Origin: Malaya genurostris | Taxonomy: Eukaryota > Arthropoda > Insecta > Diptera > Culicidae | Assembly: GCF_030247185.1 (NCBI RefSeq) | Contig: NC_080571.1 | Location: 236,560,666 to 236,624,665 of the forward strand | Direction of reading: 5' to 3' | Length of the DNA: 64,000 nt | Shown: positions 34,741 to 46,529 of the stretch, piece by piece | How the letters are laid out: every line of letters begins with the position of its first letter | Numbering within the stretch: the stretch's first letter is position 1 | The notes under the pieces: model-generated | What the model saw: the letters and a program-made list of their open reading frames with translations, nothing else | Told to the model about the DNA's origin: nothing | The model's database searches: none | Translations under genes and position numbers: made by a program

Positions 34741-35720
34741 AAGCTCAAAAAAAAATCGCTGCAGCAAATGCCGTCACACGTCTTCGAATGGAGAAGATCC
34801 ATAAACAGAGTCGGAGTACATCGTCCGTGGATCGTGTCGTCGCCTCTTCGGCGTGATTCCTACATAAACTTGTACCAGTTCTAGATATAGATAACAATTG
34901 GACTATAAACCACTTTCGTTTGTCGTCCGTCGTTGTCGCGCAGGGACACAGTTTCCGTGTGTTCTTTCTTATGCACGGTTTTTTTATTTGTCGTTGCACA
35001 CGCTTCTCCTTTGTAGTCAATGAAACGTAGATGTTCGGCAGATTTTACCTTTTTGTTTCAGATTTCTCTGTTTTGATTTCGTTTTTTTTTTAATTTTATT
35101 TTTCGGGTTGAAGATCACGAGTTGGCCCCATTCGACCTAGCGCGTCGTCTTCTGCCGGCCGAAGTGCGGTTGCGGCAGTACATCGTTTTATTTTCTTTTC
35201 CTCCGGTTTTTGGCAGCCACGCCAAGGGTCGTAATTTGAAATTCAAGTGATTAACTCTTCTCGTACGAAACGGTACGACAACGACGCCGGTGTAGACATT
35301 TTAGGTTGAATCTCGGGACACCTTTGCGAAATGATCTTGCCTGAACAATTGTGCCACCACTCGACGGCAAGAACGTGAACTTTGCGAACTTGAGGCGTGA
35401 TGGGCAGCTACCTTTGGGATGGCCCCTTTTCTTCACCGATGCAAGATATCGTAACGCCTCTCTCTCTCTCACGCGCGCGAGAGAGGAAAAACTTGCCAGA
35501 CCGTGTTTATTAATTTAATTAACAAATTAATTTTCGACAACAAATTGGAGCGATAAATCTGCAGCTTGTTCTGCATAACAACGTCTCCGGGTTGGCAGCG
35601 ACGGGGAAATTTAGTTGTACAGGGCGGAACGTTTGTAGATCACGTGTAGTCTGCGAACTGGGTTCCATATATCTCCCTAAGGTTGGTCGATGGGCGGGTT
35701 CGGAGGTGGTTTGAATGGGC
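34740..35720. other. GC-richer non-repetitive island with GAGA-like motif
   Basis: Contains CTAGCGCGTCGTCTTCTGCC, the CTCTCTCTCTCACGCGCGCG stretch near 35460-35480 followed by AGAGAG, and no match to the window's repeats. Small minus-strand frames (34745-35020, 35251-35472) have no recognisable domain. It may be regulatory or an untranslated exon of a host gene (inference). Confidence 0.3.
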
Positions 35721-36214
35721 ATGCACAATACTTCACGCTTGAAGTGCAACGAACGATTTGCATATCAGACTGTGAACTGGGTGAGAAGAGCATTGAATTG
35801 GAGCTCGGATGCATTCTCGTGTGTCCGAGATGGCTATCAATGTATTCCACAGTTGGAGAGGGAAAGTAGTTGGTGTCGGGCCAACCTAATCGATTTATTG
35901 CATCTGATGCGTCTAAACGTTGGTGCGTGGGAGAAATTCAACATGTGCTTCATTTTATCTTATGGTTTGAAAAGATATACAGGAACACTGAACCAGCAAA
36001 CGTAGAAAGAATAAAGATGAGAGATATTTAGTTGCTTTTTAATGAAATAAATAAATCATGACGTCGAGTAGGGTCACAGATCACAGTTTCTCCATCATAT
36101 TCATTGTGAACTATCGGTTAGATTGAAATCTGTTTGGTAGTTTTTCCATGGTTGAATGCATTGATTCCAACTTTCGTATCGACGGTTTGAATGATAGGTT
36201 GAAATTTTAAACAC
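35721..36214. other. Spacer
   Basis: A 96-codon plus frame (35715-36005) without recognisable motifs; nothing else identified. Confidence 0.3.
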
Positions 36215-36560
36215 ACTTCATCCTCTAGTTCCGGAGCCGGAAGTTGTATCCGGATAAAACTTAATAGCAGTATATGGGACAATGATACTGTTCTCTCGAA
36301 GCAAGAAATATACCATACAAATTGGAATAGTTTCTAACCCAATTAGAAGAATCCTGTTTTTTTGCATCGTGGCTCTTGACGACGATTTTAAATTCTAATC
36401 ACTCAATTGGGTCCAAACAAACTTCAGAAATTTCATACGGAACCGTAAGGTCTGAAAATCTGTTAAGTTATTTATGAGAAAAGTGTATCAGATCTTTTGT
36501 GCAGTCTTTGACCACTACTTCTGTAACCAGAGTCCGGGAATCGGTATCGTTGAAATTAGT
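36215..36560 (+). repeat. Family B repeat fragment
   Basis: Signature CTAGTTCCGGAGCCGGAAG, TTGTATCCGGATAAAAC and GTAACCAGAGTCCGGGAATC. Non-coding. Confidence 0.5.
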
Positions 36561-36666
36561 TCGTGTGGTCAGCAACCAACATGGCCTATAAAATAGAATA
36601 GATTTAAATTTAATTTTTGGCATTTTCAACGGTTATTGACGAATTTCGCTCTAACTCGAACAAATG

Positions 36667-37758
36667 TTGGCAGCACCCTCTCAGATTTCAATGAAACTTG
36701 CTGCACATGAAGACTTTGTTACAAAAACCCACTTTGCATACTTTATTTTTTCAAAAAATTATCTAGACTTTCTTTTGAATAGTACCATTTTTTTTTCAAA
36801 TGGCTATAGTCGAAAACTGATTCCTGATTCCTGACAGTCAAAAATTCAAGTTGGGCACTTTTAAAAAAATGGTATTTGAAATAAACATTTCCTTGTTCAA
36901 ACTGATTTTTTTTAGTGTAATTTTATCGAAAACTAAACCAATGAAAGTTATAATCATCTCAGAATCCAGTGAAATTCAATTTGTATGTAGATTTCACAGG
37001 TTTCCTAACTGCTAGTTACCTGATACATGCAAAAAATATCAGTAACGAATTTGGTATACATTCATAACAAACTTTAATGCGAACTTTCAAATGAGCGAGT
37101 GGTCGTTGCTCAGAACTAAACAAGAAAATAACGAAGTAATAATGCAATATTTTGTATGTATTATGTCATTAAACATAAACTCTTCTCAACGGAATTCTTT
37201 ATTAATAAAAAAAAGTTTCTATATTGAACAATATTTTCCCACAAACTGAGTTTCACTGAATTTTAAGATAATTGTGACATTCGTTGGTTTAGTATTCGAT
37301 AAAATTACACTGAAAAAAATCAGTTTTGACGAGGGAAAGTTTTATTCAAATTACTTTTTTCCCTCAGAGTGGCCAACCTGAATTTTTGACTGTAGGTAGG
37401 GAACATAGTCAACTATCTTGTAACAAAATTTCATCCAAATCAAAAGTGTGTTCTTTATGCAAATCGAATTTAAATTTTCAAAATCGATTTTTTCAGTGTA
37501 GGAGCTGATTAGGATTTTTTCCAATATTTTTTTTGAAAAACTTGACTGATTTTGTAGAAACCACTAACACAACACTTTTTAGTAGGATTTGTCAGTTTTT
37601 AAGTACAGCCATTTGAAAAAAAGTGGTAAAAATAGTTTAGCCCTATTCAAAAGACAGTCAAGTTAATTTTTGGAAAAACAAAGTATGTAAAGTAGTGTTT
37701 TGTGACAAAGTCTTCATAAACAACAAGTTTAATTGAAATCTGAAAGGGTGCTGCCAGC
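36667..37758. repeat. Large fold-back palindrome (about 1.09 kb)
   Basis: The left arm begins TTGGCAGCACCCTCTCAG and contains ATGAAGACTTTGTTACAAAA and TTTTGAATAGTACC. The right arm ends with the reverse complement (GGGTGCTGCCAGC at 37746-37758, TTTGTGACAAAGTCTTCAT near 37698-37716, CTATTCAAAAGAC near 37644). Pairing continues through GACAGTCAAAAATTCAAG (about 36833) against the region of CTGAATTTTTGACTGTAGG (37379), and TTTAGTGTAATTTTATCG (36912) against CGATAAAATTACACTG (37297). The right arm is about 230 bp longer, so the left arm carries a deletion. No transposase. It could be a fold-back transposon or an inverted duplication. Confidence 0.75.
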
Positions 37759-37826
37759 TCTGAATACGAATATGTCCAAACTGTGTTTTAACAAGAGCAC
37801 GAACATGTTTTTATATTCCTCTGGTT

Positions 37827-39036
37827 AAAACGAAGTGACTCAGTTCGCTTTCACATCTCATCCAAGTCAGTCGATAAAACAAAACCGGTTACGTTCGGGA
37901 CGAAAGAAACCAAGTACAGTGTAGTGTGTAGTGAACAATAGAACGACCTCGAAATGAGTGAACCAAACGAACAAAAGCTACCGCCGACACGAAAGAATAC
38001 AATTGTTTTTGACTTCAGGCAGTGCAAAATTCGACCTTCGATACGAGAACTTGAAGGCTTGCTTAAGGCGCAAATGCATCTTGACATTGAACGTGTGCAT
38101 TTACTACAATGCAATAAGACGAATAATGTTGTTTACATCCAGTTTTATAAAGAATTGGATGCAATTCAATTCGCAAAAGACAATAACAATGTGCACTATG
38201 TGGAGCACGAGAACATTAAGTACAACATTCCAGTATATATGGAAGATAGTGCTATAGAAGTGCTTGTGCATGATCTTCCCTCAAGCGTCACCGATTCTTA
38301 TATTAGCAAAACTATGTCCCATTACGGATAGATCCTCTCTATCGATAAAGAAAAGTGGAAGAACTTTTTTCCCGGTATTCTAAATGGCGTACGTTTATTA
38401 CGCATGCGCTTGAAGAGGCCTATATATTCTTATGTGACTTTCGGTCAAGATGCAAGAATTCCGTGCAAATCACTTGTTACCTGTGACAATCAGATGGCCA
38501 CATGTCAATATTGCCAGAAAGCTACGGTAAGCCATGTGATAAACTGGGCAAGGAGACAACTACACCAAAGGACAACGGTGCTTCCTTCACACCAATCCCA
38601 AGCAACTCCAGTACACCTGTGACAGCCACCAACAACAATGAAGCATCCCCTTCAACGAATCCATCATTATCCCCTATAGAACAAAGTACACCAGCTGCCA
38701 GTTAACAACTTACCAGTTAACAATTTACCCTCCAAACAGCCAGCAACTGCAGCCAATGTACAACAAGGTGCATCTACAGCAACTAGCAACGAAAAGAAGA
38801 CGGAAATCGACAACAATACCATCGATGCGGCAATGGATGACGAGACGAACCACGAACGAAGTGCCCCTCAATCCTCGCCGGAGGGAAATGGAAGCTCCTC
38901 TCCCCCTAGAAAAAGGGTGACAACGAGATCCAACTCGAAGAAAAATTTATTTAAAAAATCGGCTCAATCGGCCACGTAAAGCTTGTACGCAAATAGGCCT
39001 GAATAAAAATATCTTTTAAATAAAAAACGAAGTGAC
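37827..39036 (+). mobile_element. ORF1-only retroposon, copy 2 (reference copy)
   Basis: The element is 37840-39023, flanked by a perfect 13-bp duplication AAAACGAAGTGAC (37827-37839 and 39024-39036). The 5' end is TCAGTTCGCTTTCACATCTC, the 3' end TGAATAAAAATATCTTTTAA plus a short A-run. A canonical AATAAA lies 20 bp or so before the end. The ORF fills nearly all of the element, leaving only about 45 bp of 3' sequence: there is no room for, or trace of, a reverse transcriptase. Confidence 0.88.
37954..38705 (+). pseudogene. gag-like ORF1 with RNA-binding-type and zinc-knuckle parts, broken
   Basis: ATG at 37954 (MSEPNEQKLPPTRKNTIVFD) is preferred because the other copies show the same leader length. 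Residues 10-125 hold FDFRQCKIRPSIRELEGLLK, NNVVYIQFYKELDAIQFAKD, NNNVHYVEHENIKYNIPVYM and VLVHDLPSSVTDSYISK, the conserved part. A GAG/GAA to TAG change stops it at 38329-38331, where copy 3 reads Glu. Beyond that, other frames continue with FGQDARIPCKSLVTCDNQMA, a damaged CCHC knuckle (CQYCQKAT, then CDKLGK), a Ser/Thr/Pro/Asn-rich stretch, and a basic C terminus (RKRVTTRSNSKKN) ending at TAA near 38977. Function in the family: probably RNA binding; no enzymatic domain seen. Confidence 0.75.
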
Positions 39037-39039
39037 AGC

Positions 39040-39329
39040 AATATTTCTTCATAACATAATTAGTTATCAAATAGTTATTTAAATTTCCAATCACCACACC
39101 TTTTTGTCATATTTCACTAATTATCATTTATAAGTTAACGTTACTTAATTCGAACATATCTTTAATCTTAGCTATGCTGGTGATGATGAGCTCACTTCGT
39201 CCGCGTCCCTTGTCTCCAATCTCTATTTACCGTTGAATTTTCGTGTTTTCTTGCAAGATTTTCATAGCAAGATTAGATCTACTCTCTATTAATTGAAGTT
39301 CACAGAAGTGTTCGCTCGTCATCACGCGC
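39040..39329. other. AT-rich spacer
   Basis: Nothing recognised. Confidence 0.3.
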
Positions 39330-39560
39330 CAGTGATCACTTGCGTGTATTTAGGCGAGAGCATGTGGGAGCGATTCATGCGAAGAGAATTTGGTTCTCTC
39401 GCACCAGCTTCTTTCAACACAAGAACACACCCAAAGTCTGTCAAATGGACACTGACAAAAAGTGCGCTTTTTTGTATGGTGCCCACCGGATGCATCCGCA
39501 GTGTAGGAATGAAACTCACACTCTGCTGTATTACTCTAGTGAAATGCCATCACTGGATGT
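39330..39560 (+). repeat. Repeat R copy
   Basis: Inverted match to 22745-22960: GATCACTTGCGTGTATTTAG, CGAGAGCATGTGGGAGCG, AGAATTTGGTTCTCTCGCAC and CTAGTGAAATGCCATCACTG. Non-coding; frames across it lack motifs. Confidence 0.5.
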
Positions 39561-39755
39561 AAATAAAAGGTATTTAAATTCGTTAAAAAGTCTCCGAAAC
39601 GTTGATCCAGATCCGTTTTTCTGTTCCGGTATCACAGTACGATGAAAAAAATTCAATTTCATGAGTATTTTTTCAAAATTGATGGCAAAACGAGGTGCAA
39701 ATTTTTATAAAACGTACTGGTAAATTCATGTTGTTGGCAGACCTAGTTAGTAAGT

Positions 39756-40714
<959 letters not shown>

Positions 40715-40719
40715 TTATA

Positions 40720-42080
40720 TACTTTGGTACTACTAGTAATTTTGAAACTACTGTCCCGCGTATGTCATTGACTGGACATGGATTTCGTTTTCATAGTTTG
40801 CAAGCGAAGCTGAGAGTGACAATAATTTCTTGTCATTTTCTTCTTTTTTTCAGTCAATGAAAATGACTTTTATTAGCCCTGTAGCCCTGGTAGTGAGTCA
40901 TGTTTAACTGTTACAGTAACCGACAATTCCGTCAACTGATTGCCAATTTCTTCGTTTCATTTGAGGTATTGTGAGCATCCTTTCCGGTTCTCTTTGCTTC
41001 CGCATCGCCTCTTTGCAGCGTGTTTCGAGTACAATTATTTCCAGATAAGCGAAACTAAGAGTATCGATCATTGTTGACTTAGTATTTTCAAGATTTGTTT
41101 TATGAATGATCGAAAACACAATTATGCAACATTAGCTATATATTACGATGAAAGATGAATTTTATTACAAATTAGTAGTCATGATTTGGTACTCCCTGTG
41201 CACACCATGATTCCATTTCTTGTGCAACAGACATGGCAGGTTTAGAATAACTGGCTCAAGAGAACATCATTCAAAATCAGTTGATTTGCAACATATTTTC
41301 CAAATAGTGGATGAAAAAATTATGTGAAATCATAACTGGTCTGGTTCATTACCTTGATTGTTTTTAATTTATGTTCGGTTTCCTGCCAAAAAAGGTAGAA
41401 ATAAATTAGATTCTTTCTTTGATTGCGAACAACTTTTTTTACAAAACATTTGTAGAAATTGTTCCATTTTTCTTAACAACACCGGCATTCAAGCATAACA
41501 GCATTTTATCGAATTTGTTATTTTACGAGGCTAGATTTATACCAGTATTTCGAACAAAAATAACATTCCGTTCAAATCTTCTTATTCTTTTCAGATCAAG
41601 ATAACGGCATAATTTTAAAAAATATTACACAATTTCATTTACGAAAGACCTTGATAAAAATTTCCTAATCCAATGGTAATTTCCACCATTAACACATGAG
41701 CTCCCCCTGTTCGATCGTTAAAATTCGTTCCCTTTTTCTATTGTAAACAAAAGAATAATGCAAATAGATTTCAACCACACACATCTCCGATGGTCCACGT
41801 GACGACGCTATAGCAAACAAATCGCATATGTCAGCAACTCATTTTCACAAAGACGAATGTAAACAATTCACGTCAACCTGCAATCGGACACTAAGCGGAC
41901 GCCGGTCGGTCATGATGTGGGTGTATCAAATTGCTCCGTTCGCCAGTCGGTCTCACGAAATTACACTTCACTTACGCAAATCATTCTTCACGCAGATTGC
42001 ATGCAGCGCGAGCATATTGTGATGCTGACACAGCATTTTTCCGCGGATGGTGTTTGTATCCGTGTTAGTAAACTAAGCGG
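40720..42080. other. Mostly unrecognised spacer
   Basis: No repeat shared with the window and no ORF with recognisable motifs. 41750-42080 is GC-richer and non-repetitive, upstream of the putative minus-strand promoter, so may belong to the same host locus. Confidence 0.3.
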
Positions 42081-42147
42081 TCTTGAATCTTGAACACTTA
42101 TTCAAACATCACACCTTTCCCGGTTTATCTTATAGGATCGGTTTAGC

Positions 42148-42193
42148 TTGTTCGTTTGTTTGTTTGTTTGTTTGTTTATTTGTTTGTTTGTTC
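42148..42193. repeat. (GTTT)n microsatellite
   Basis: About 45 bp of TTTG units with one TTTA interruption. It creates Phe-Val-Cys-Leu-rich frames that are artefacts. Confidence 0.9.
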
Positions 42194-42227
42194 GACACTA
42201 CAGACGCACCTCCGAGAAAGATTCACT

Positions 42228-42452
42228 GCATACCAGCAACGCAATATGTAGTTGTTTCAAGATATTTCTGGCGAAAACTGTCCTCGGGATCCGCGTCATT
42301 ACCACTCGGGGTGATCGTCACACTGTCACAGTACAATGTGTATCCGAGCTGCACTTTGAAGGTCACTTGCGCCGGATTACACAATTTTACGTTGGGCCTA
42401 GGTAAGCTTGAAGCCACTAGCGAGAATAATTTCCGCGCCACGTCGAGCTCGC
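42228..42452 (-). CDS. Candidate host exon on the minus strand (uncertain)
   Basis: An open minus-strand stretch without an ATG reads PNVKLCNPAQVTFKVQLGY, TLYCDSVTITPSGNDADPED, then KYLETTTYCVAG. Its third codon positions are G/C-rich (GTG, CTC, ACC, GAC), unlike the AT-rich surroundings, which suggests past or present coding. The end GCTG-GTATGC could be a splice donor and CTTACCTAG upstream a splice acceptor. No domain recognised. It may be a false positive. Confidence 0.25.
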
Positions 42453-42454
42453 GC

Positions 42455-42715
42455 TAGGTTCTAATGCACTACTAACTAGCTAAGTACACCGATGACGAGA
42501 GGCAGCAGAAATAAGACATACTAAAACAAAACATCTTCCGACGCTGTTGATTGGGATTGGTCAGTCGCGAGCGAGGCCAGTTCCTTGACACGAGGCGCGA
42601 AGAGAATTGGAGCGAATCCGACTGTGACGAGCAACCGCTGAGCTACCTACTAGCCAACCATTCTGAGAGCGCTACAGTCGCACAGTTCTGTACTGTTTGT
42701 ATATACTATCACTAC
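42455..42715 (-). promoter_or_regulatory. Possible minus-strand promoter and 5' leader
   Basis: On the minus strand a TATATAC-type box near 42695-42705 is followed by ACTGTGCGACTGTAGCG and CTCTCAGAATGG, and then a GC-richer leader with several short upstream frames. Spacing to any initiator is not exact. Together with the candidate exon this is the only place in the window where I suspect a host gene, and the support is weak. Confidence 0.22.
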
Positions 42716-42794
42716 CGCGAGATGAGAGTGTTTTAACACGGTCCGAGATAAAGGCTTTAGGTTCACGAAAATTTGCACACAAAAAGTCTTCACT

Positions 42795-42895
42795 ACAGTG
42801 GGGTTGGCATAGCGTGATAGTTAATGCGATCATCTTACCCGGGACATTACCTAGGTTCGATTCTCAATCCTTGGGCACAATCGGTCAGCGATGAA
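42795..42895 (+). repeat. SINE family 2 copy (tRNA-like head)
   Basis: GGCATAGCGTGATAGTTAAT (A-box-like) and CCTAGGTTCGATTCTCAATC (containing a B-box) within about 65 bp, the spacing of a tRNA gene. The head is the direct-strand relative of 33060-33170. Confidence 0.5.
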
Positions 42896-43110
42896 GATGA
42901 GTAGTTCATTCGTGAATCGTTCATAAAAATTAGCTCTTCTGAGAACATGAACGATCAGTGATCCTATTCTAACGAACGACAGCTCTCAACTATTTTAAAA
43001 AATAATTGATTGAGCAATTGGTAGACAAATGAAGACCATTTAGATGGTTGAATTGAAGTATGTAGTTATAAACAGTTTTCGAGATCTAACCTGTTTCCTA
43101 ACCGAGAGTT

Positions 43111-43400
43111 ACCAGGTGTTGAAATTAATTCGCAGTATTTTACAGAAGATGGCGTTATTAATAGTCGCACATACAAAAGTATATGTTCTCGGGAAAACCA
43201 CTGACACAGCGCATCTTTACCAGTATATGACATCTTGTTATTGTGTTCGTTTCATTTATTGTGCAGATTCGATGTTTGTGCCTGCAAAATTGTTTTTAGG
43301 GGAAGTCTGTCTGTATTACTTTAACATGAAGAAAAACGCCGCGGAAAGTTGTCGTATTTTACTAGAAGTACAAAAGCCCGCGACCGCAAAACAACTATAA
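43111..43400 (+). pseudogene. Mariner 5' end fragment
   Basis: A terminal-like ACCAGGTGTTGAAATTAATT at 43109 and then a leader of about 200 bp. The frame carries LYYFNMKKNAAESCRILLEV, typical of the start of one mariner branch (Met-Lys-Lys-Asn-Ala-Ala-Glu-Ser). It breaks down after about 25 residues (QKPATAKQL). No 3' part is nearby. Confidence 0.6.
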
Positions 43401-44246
43401 GGTGAATTTAATTGGATAAAATTTGGTTCAACTAATCGATTGTTGTTTTTTCTAAACTGTCATGTATAATTCATCATGGTGGCAGCTTAGCAATGACATC
43501 CAGCAACGACACAGGGTCTAAACGATGAAAAAATCATAATTTTTGCGAATTTTTCCCAGAATTATCGTGCAACAAAATAAATTCAAATGTTTTGCATGAT
43601 AAAAAGCATCATTCGAACAACATTTTGTAATTTTTTCGTGGAAAAATATTGAGAAATAAGTCGGTGAAGAGGTATTTTCGAGAACGCTTCATAAAAATCA
43701 TGATTTGAGGTGTCCACTGTATCTCAGCGCAGACTATTCAGAAGTGAACGAATCAAAGCAGCATAGTTAGAGTAGAAGTTTTTCTAGACCCCAACGTTTC
43801 TGTTTGATTTATTTTAATTTTTTCAATTTGTGGTGGTTGTTCAAAGTGAATACTACGATTTTTCACGAAAAAATCCGCCATTCTATAGCTGTTAAACCTC
43901 CCCAAAGTAACAAACAACGAAAAGGAAAACTTTGGGGTCTGGTTTTTTATATATAGAAAGTGTGTGCAAAATTTGAAAAAAATTGGTGCAGTAGTTTTTG
44001 AACGACGATGGACACGGACTTTCAAAACCTGCTTTCGAGAAAAACGCGTTTAATGTAGTGTCTAAAATTTTCCAAACATCATATTTTTTCTTTTATAATT
44101 TATTATAATGAAACATTTCAAGAATGTGCTTTCATTTTTTCGTGAATACAAAGGTAAAAAAAAAAGAATTATAACTGATAAAAATTAGATTTTTGTGATT
44201 TATCGTCATTTTGATATAAATCAGCAACGTTGCATCGAGACTAGGG
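43401..44246. other. AT-rich spacer
   Basis: No gene or shared repeat recognised. Confidence 0.35.
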
Positions 44247-44248
44247 TA

Positions 44249-46215
44249 AGGGCTCCCTATTTCATCTCATTTGTAAGGACGTTACCTTAAAAACCTGATT
44301 TAGCCATCAAAATCACTACGATTTTTTTCATATTTCTGTTTGATTCGTCTTGCTCCACATTGGGAATTGATTCACATTCCTTGGAAATTAAAATAAGATT
44401 TCAAAATTCTGTTAAAAACACTTCTGATATAATCAATACTGTGTTCCTAATTTCATCTTAAAGGTTTTGTATTCATCCTATCGTTGGTCCTTTATTCATC
44501 CCATAAATTAGCAATGGCGACAGCAATCAAAACCAAAATATTGCACTATTACACTCTCAGGTACAAAATGTCTGAATTTTCCTTAAAAAGGGCCTAATGC
44601 CAACTATGACACAACACACAGTTTGGAATCATTTGAACGTTTAAAATTTTTTGGATCGTTTTTATTACCTTTCGTTTCAAATTTAAAATTTTACTCTGCA
44701 GTTAATTTGGAGAACTTAAAAAAAAAACAAATAAAGAATTGTTACTATTTAGGCATTAGCGCTTCTAAAAACAAAATGTAGAACCAGAGATGCCATTCAT
44801 ACAGATTTATCTGTATTGTATAGATTTTTGCGTTCGCGTTCGTTAAATCAGATTACAGATATTCTAAATTTAATACATATTTGTAAAAAGGGCCTAATGC
44901 CAACTATGACACAACACACAGTTTGGAATCATTTGAACGTTTAAAATTTTTTGGATCGTTTTTATTACCTTTCGTTTCAAATTTAAAATTTTACTCTGCA
45001 GTTAATTTGGAGAACTTAAAAAAAAACAAATAAAGAATTGTTACTATTTAGGCATTAGCGCTTCTAAAAACAAAATGTAGAACCAGAGATGCCATTCATA
45101 CAGATTTATCTGTATTGTATAGATTTTTGCGTTCGCGTTCGTTAAATCAGATTACAGATATTCTAAATTTAATACATATTTGTAAAGGTTCATAAAAAGT
45201 GAGAAGTAAAACGTTAGACTTTTCTCTCTGAGTATCTATTAGTATTTGATTTCAATACTTCTTTAAAAGTTTTTTAATCAACGGACAAATCACATGTTAA
45301 AATGGAAATCTTTTGTGTAAATGTTTGATGATGAACACTGATAAACATTTATATTAAAATTTAAAACCGATTTGAATTTGATTTGAATTTGAATTTGATT
45401 CATTTTATTAGTGAAAACAGATAGAGCAGATACATGTTTTCTATGAAAATATCTGGCATCTCTGTGCACAGCCGATGAAACACACACATTCTACAGAGTT
45501 ATGGTGACGTATAGCGGAAAGGAACCAGTGCTACTAGATTTGCCACAATGGTTATTTGATTAGTATTCAACACGCTCTATTTGGTAATATTAGAATCCGA
45601 AACAGTTTTATTTATGATATAATTAAACTAATGTCACGGATACCAAAAAATACTTGTTGATGATAATATAAAGAAGAAAAAATATTTTTTTTTTGATTTA
45701 ACATTATGAGAAAACTTGGCAACAGTGCGATACGAAATGAGATGAAAACAAAGCGCAATCAAGTGAATTATGTGCAAATTTTCATCTCATATTTTTTATA
45801 GCTTTTATTGCTTATCAGGTAATTTGAGAAGTCTTTAATCGTTGAATAAACAAGTGGAAAGTGAACATTACTAACTATGAAGTCATCCAACATTAAATAG
45901 TGGTGTAATTATGTGAAATAGTGATCATATTTCGAGACGAATCGATTAGTAAATAATCAGAAACATGATGAATTGTAAAACTTCAGACGAAAGTGGTTCC
46001 TAAATCAAAAAGTAAGTTTATTTTAAATGAAAAAAGCGATCGTTGAAGGTTTTTTAACTATTTTTTTTTCAATTGGAAAGTGTGGCAAAACCTAGAATAA
46101 ATGTTTTAAAACGTTCCACCGTTTTGTTCAGGTACGTTTAAAGATATGATTAATGTTCAGTTATGAGGTGAAGGAATGAGATGGAAATTGGAGCTGAGAT
46201 GAAATAGGGAGCCCT
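44249..46215. mobile_element. TIR element T, left copy (1967 bp, non-coding)
   Basis: Both ends carry the same 21-bp inverted sequence, AGGGCTCCCTATTTCATCTC followed by A (44249 onward, and reversed at 46195-46215). A second, inverted copy begins at 61687 and shares homology throughout. TA precedes the left end; the right flank reads AA, so a TA target duplication is not exact. Motifs resembling the ends (GAGATGAAA) recur inside near 45740 and 45785. No transposase frame is visible, so this is a large non-autonomous DNA element. It contains a 300-bp tandem duplication not present in the part of the other copy that can be seen. Confidence 0.8.
44585..45183. repeat. 300-bp perfect tandem duplication inside element T
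   Basis: Unit 44585-44884 is followed directly by 44885-45183, identical except for one A in a homopolymer run. It begins AAAAAGGGCCTAATGCCAAC and contains CATTCATACAGATTTATCTG. The near-perfect identity shows a recent event; the inverted copy at the right end of the window has a single unit. Confidence 0.95.
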
Positions 46216-46529
46216 AACCATAGTACAAGCGTTCTGAAAGTAAAACATAACAGTCAATCGTATTTTCTCCTTTTTTTGTATTCTTAATCTAAAAAGTAAT
46301 AAATCCTATAGCTCACAACAAATGTGTCATAGATATACTTCGAAGCACACATTGACACGAAAGTAGTTTTGTGAGAAATTTGAATTAACAATGTTTAATT
46401 GTTTAATTCTCGCCGTAGGTATTTTATTTTTGGTTCTTGCTAAGTAGCTAGACCATGAAAAAGGTTTTATGGAAGCTTCAAAACGACCCAAAAACTATTA
46501 TATTATTTGTAAAAAGAGAAATTCATTAT
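46216..46529. other. AT-rich spacer
   Basis: Nothing recognised. Confidence 0.35.

Noticed and set aside
42083..42457. 124-codon plus-strand frame rich in Phe-Val-Cys-Leu
   Set aside because: Created by the (GTTT)n microsatellite; it overlaps the more plausible minus-strand stretch.
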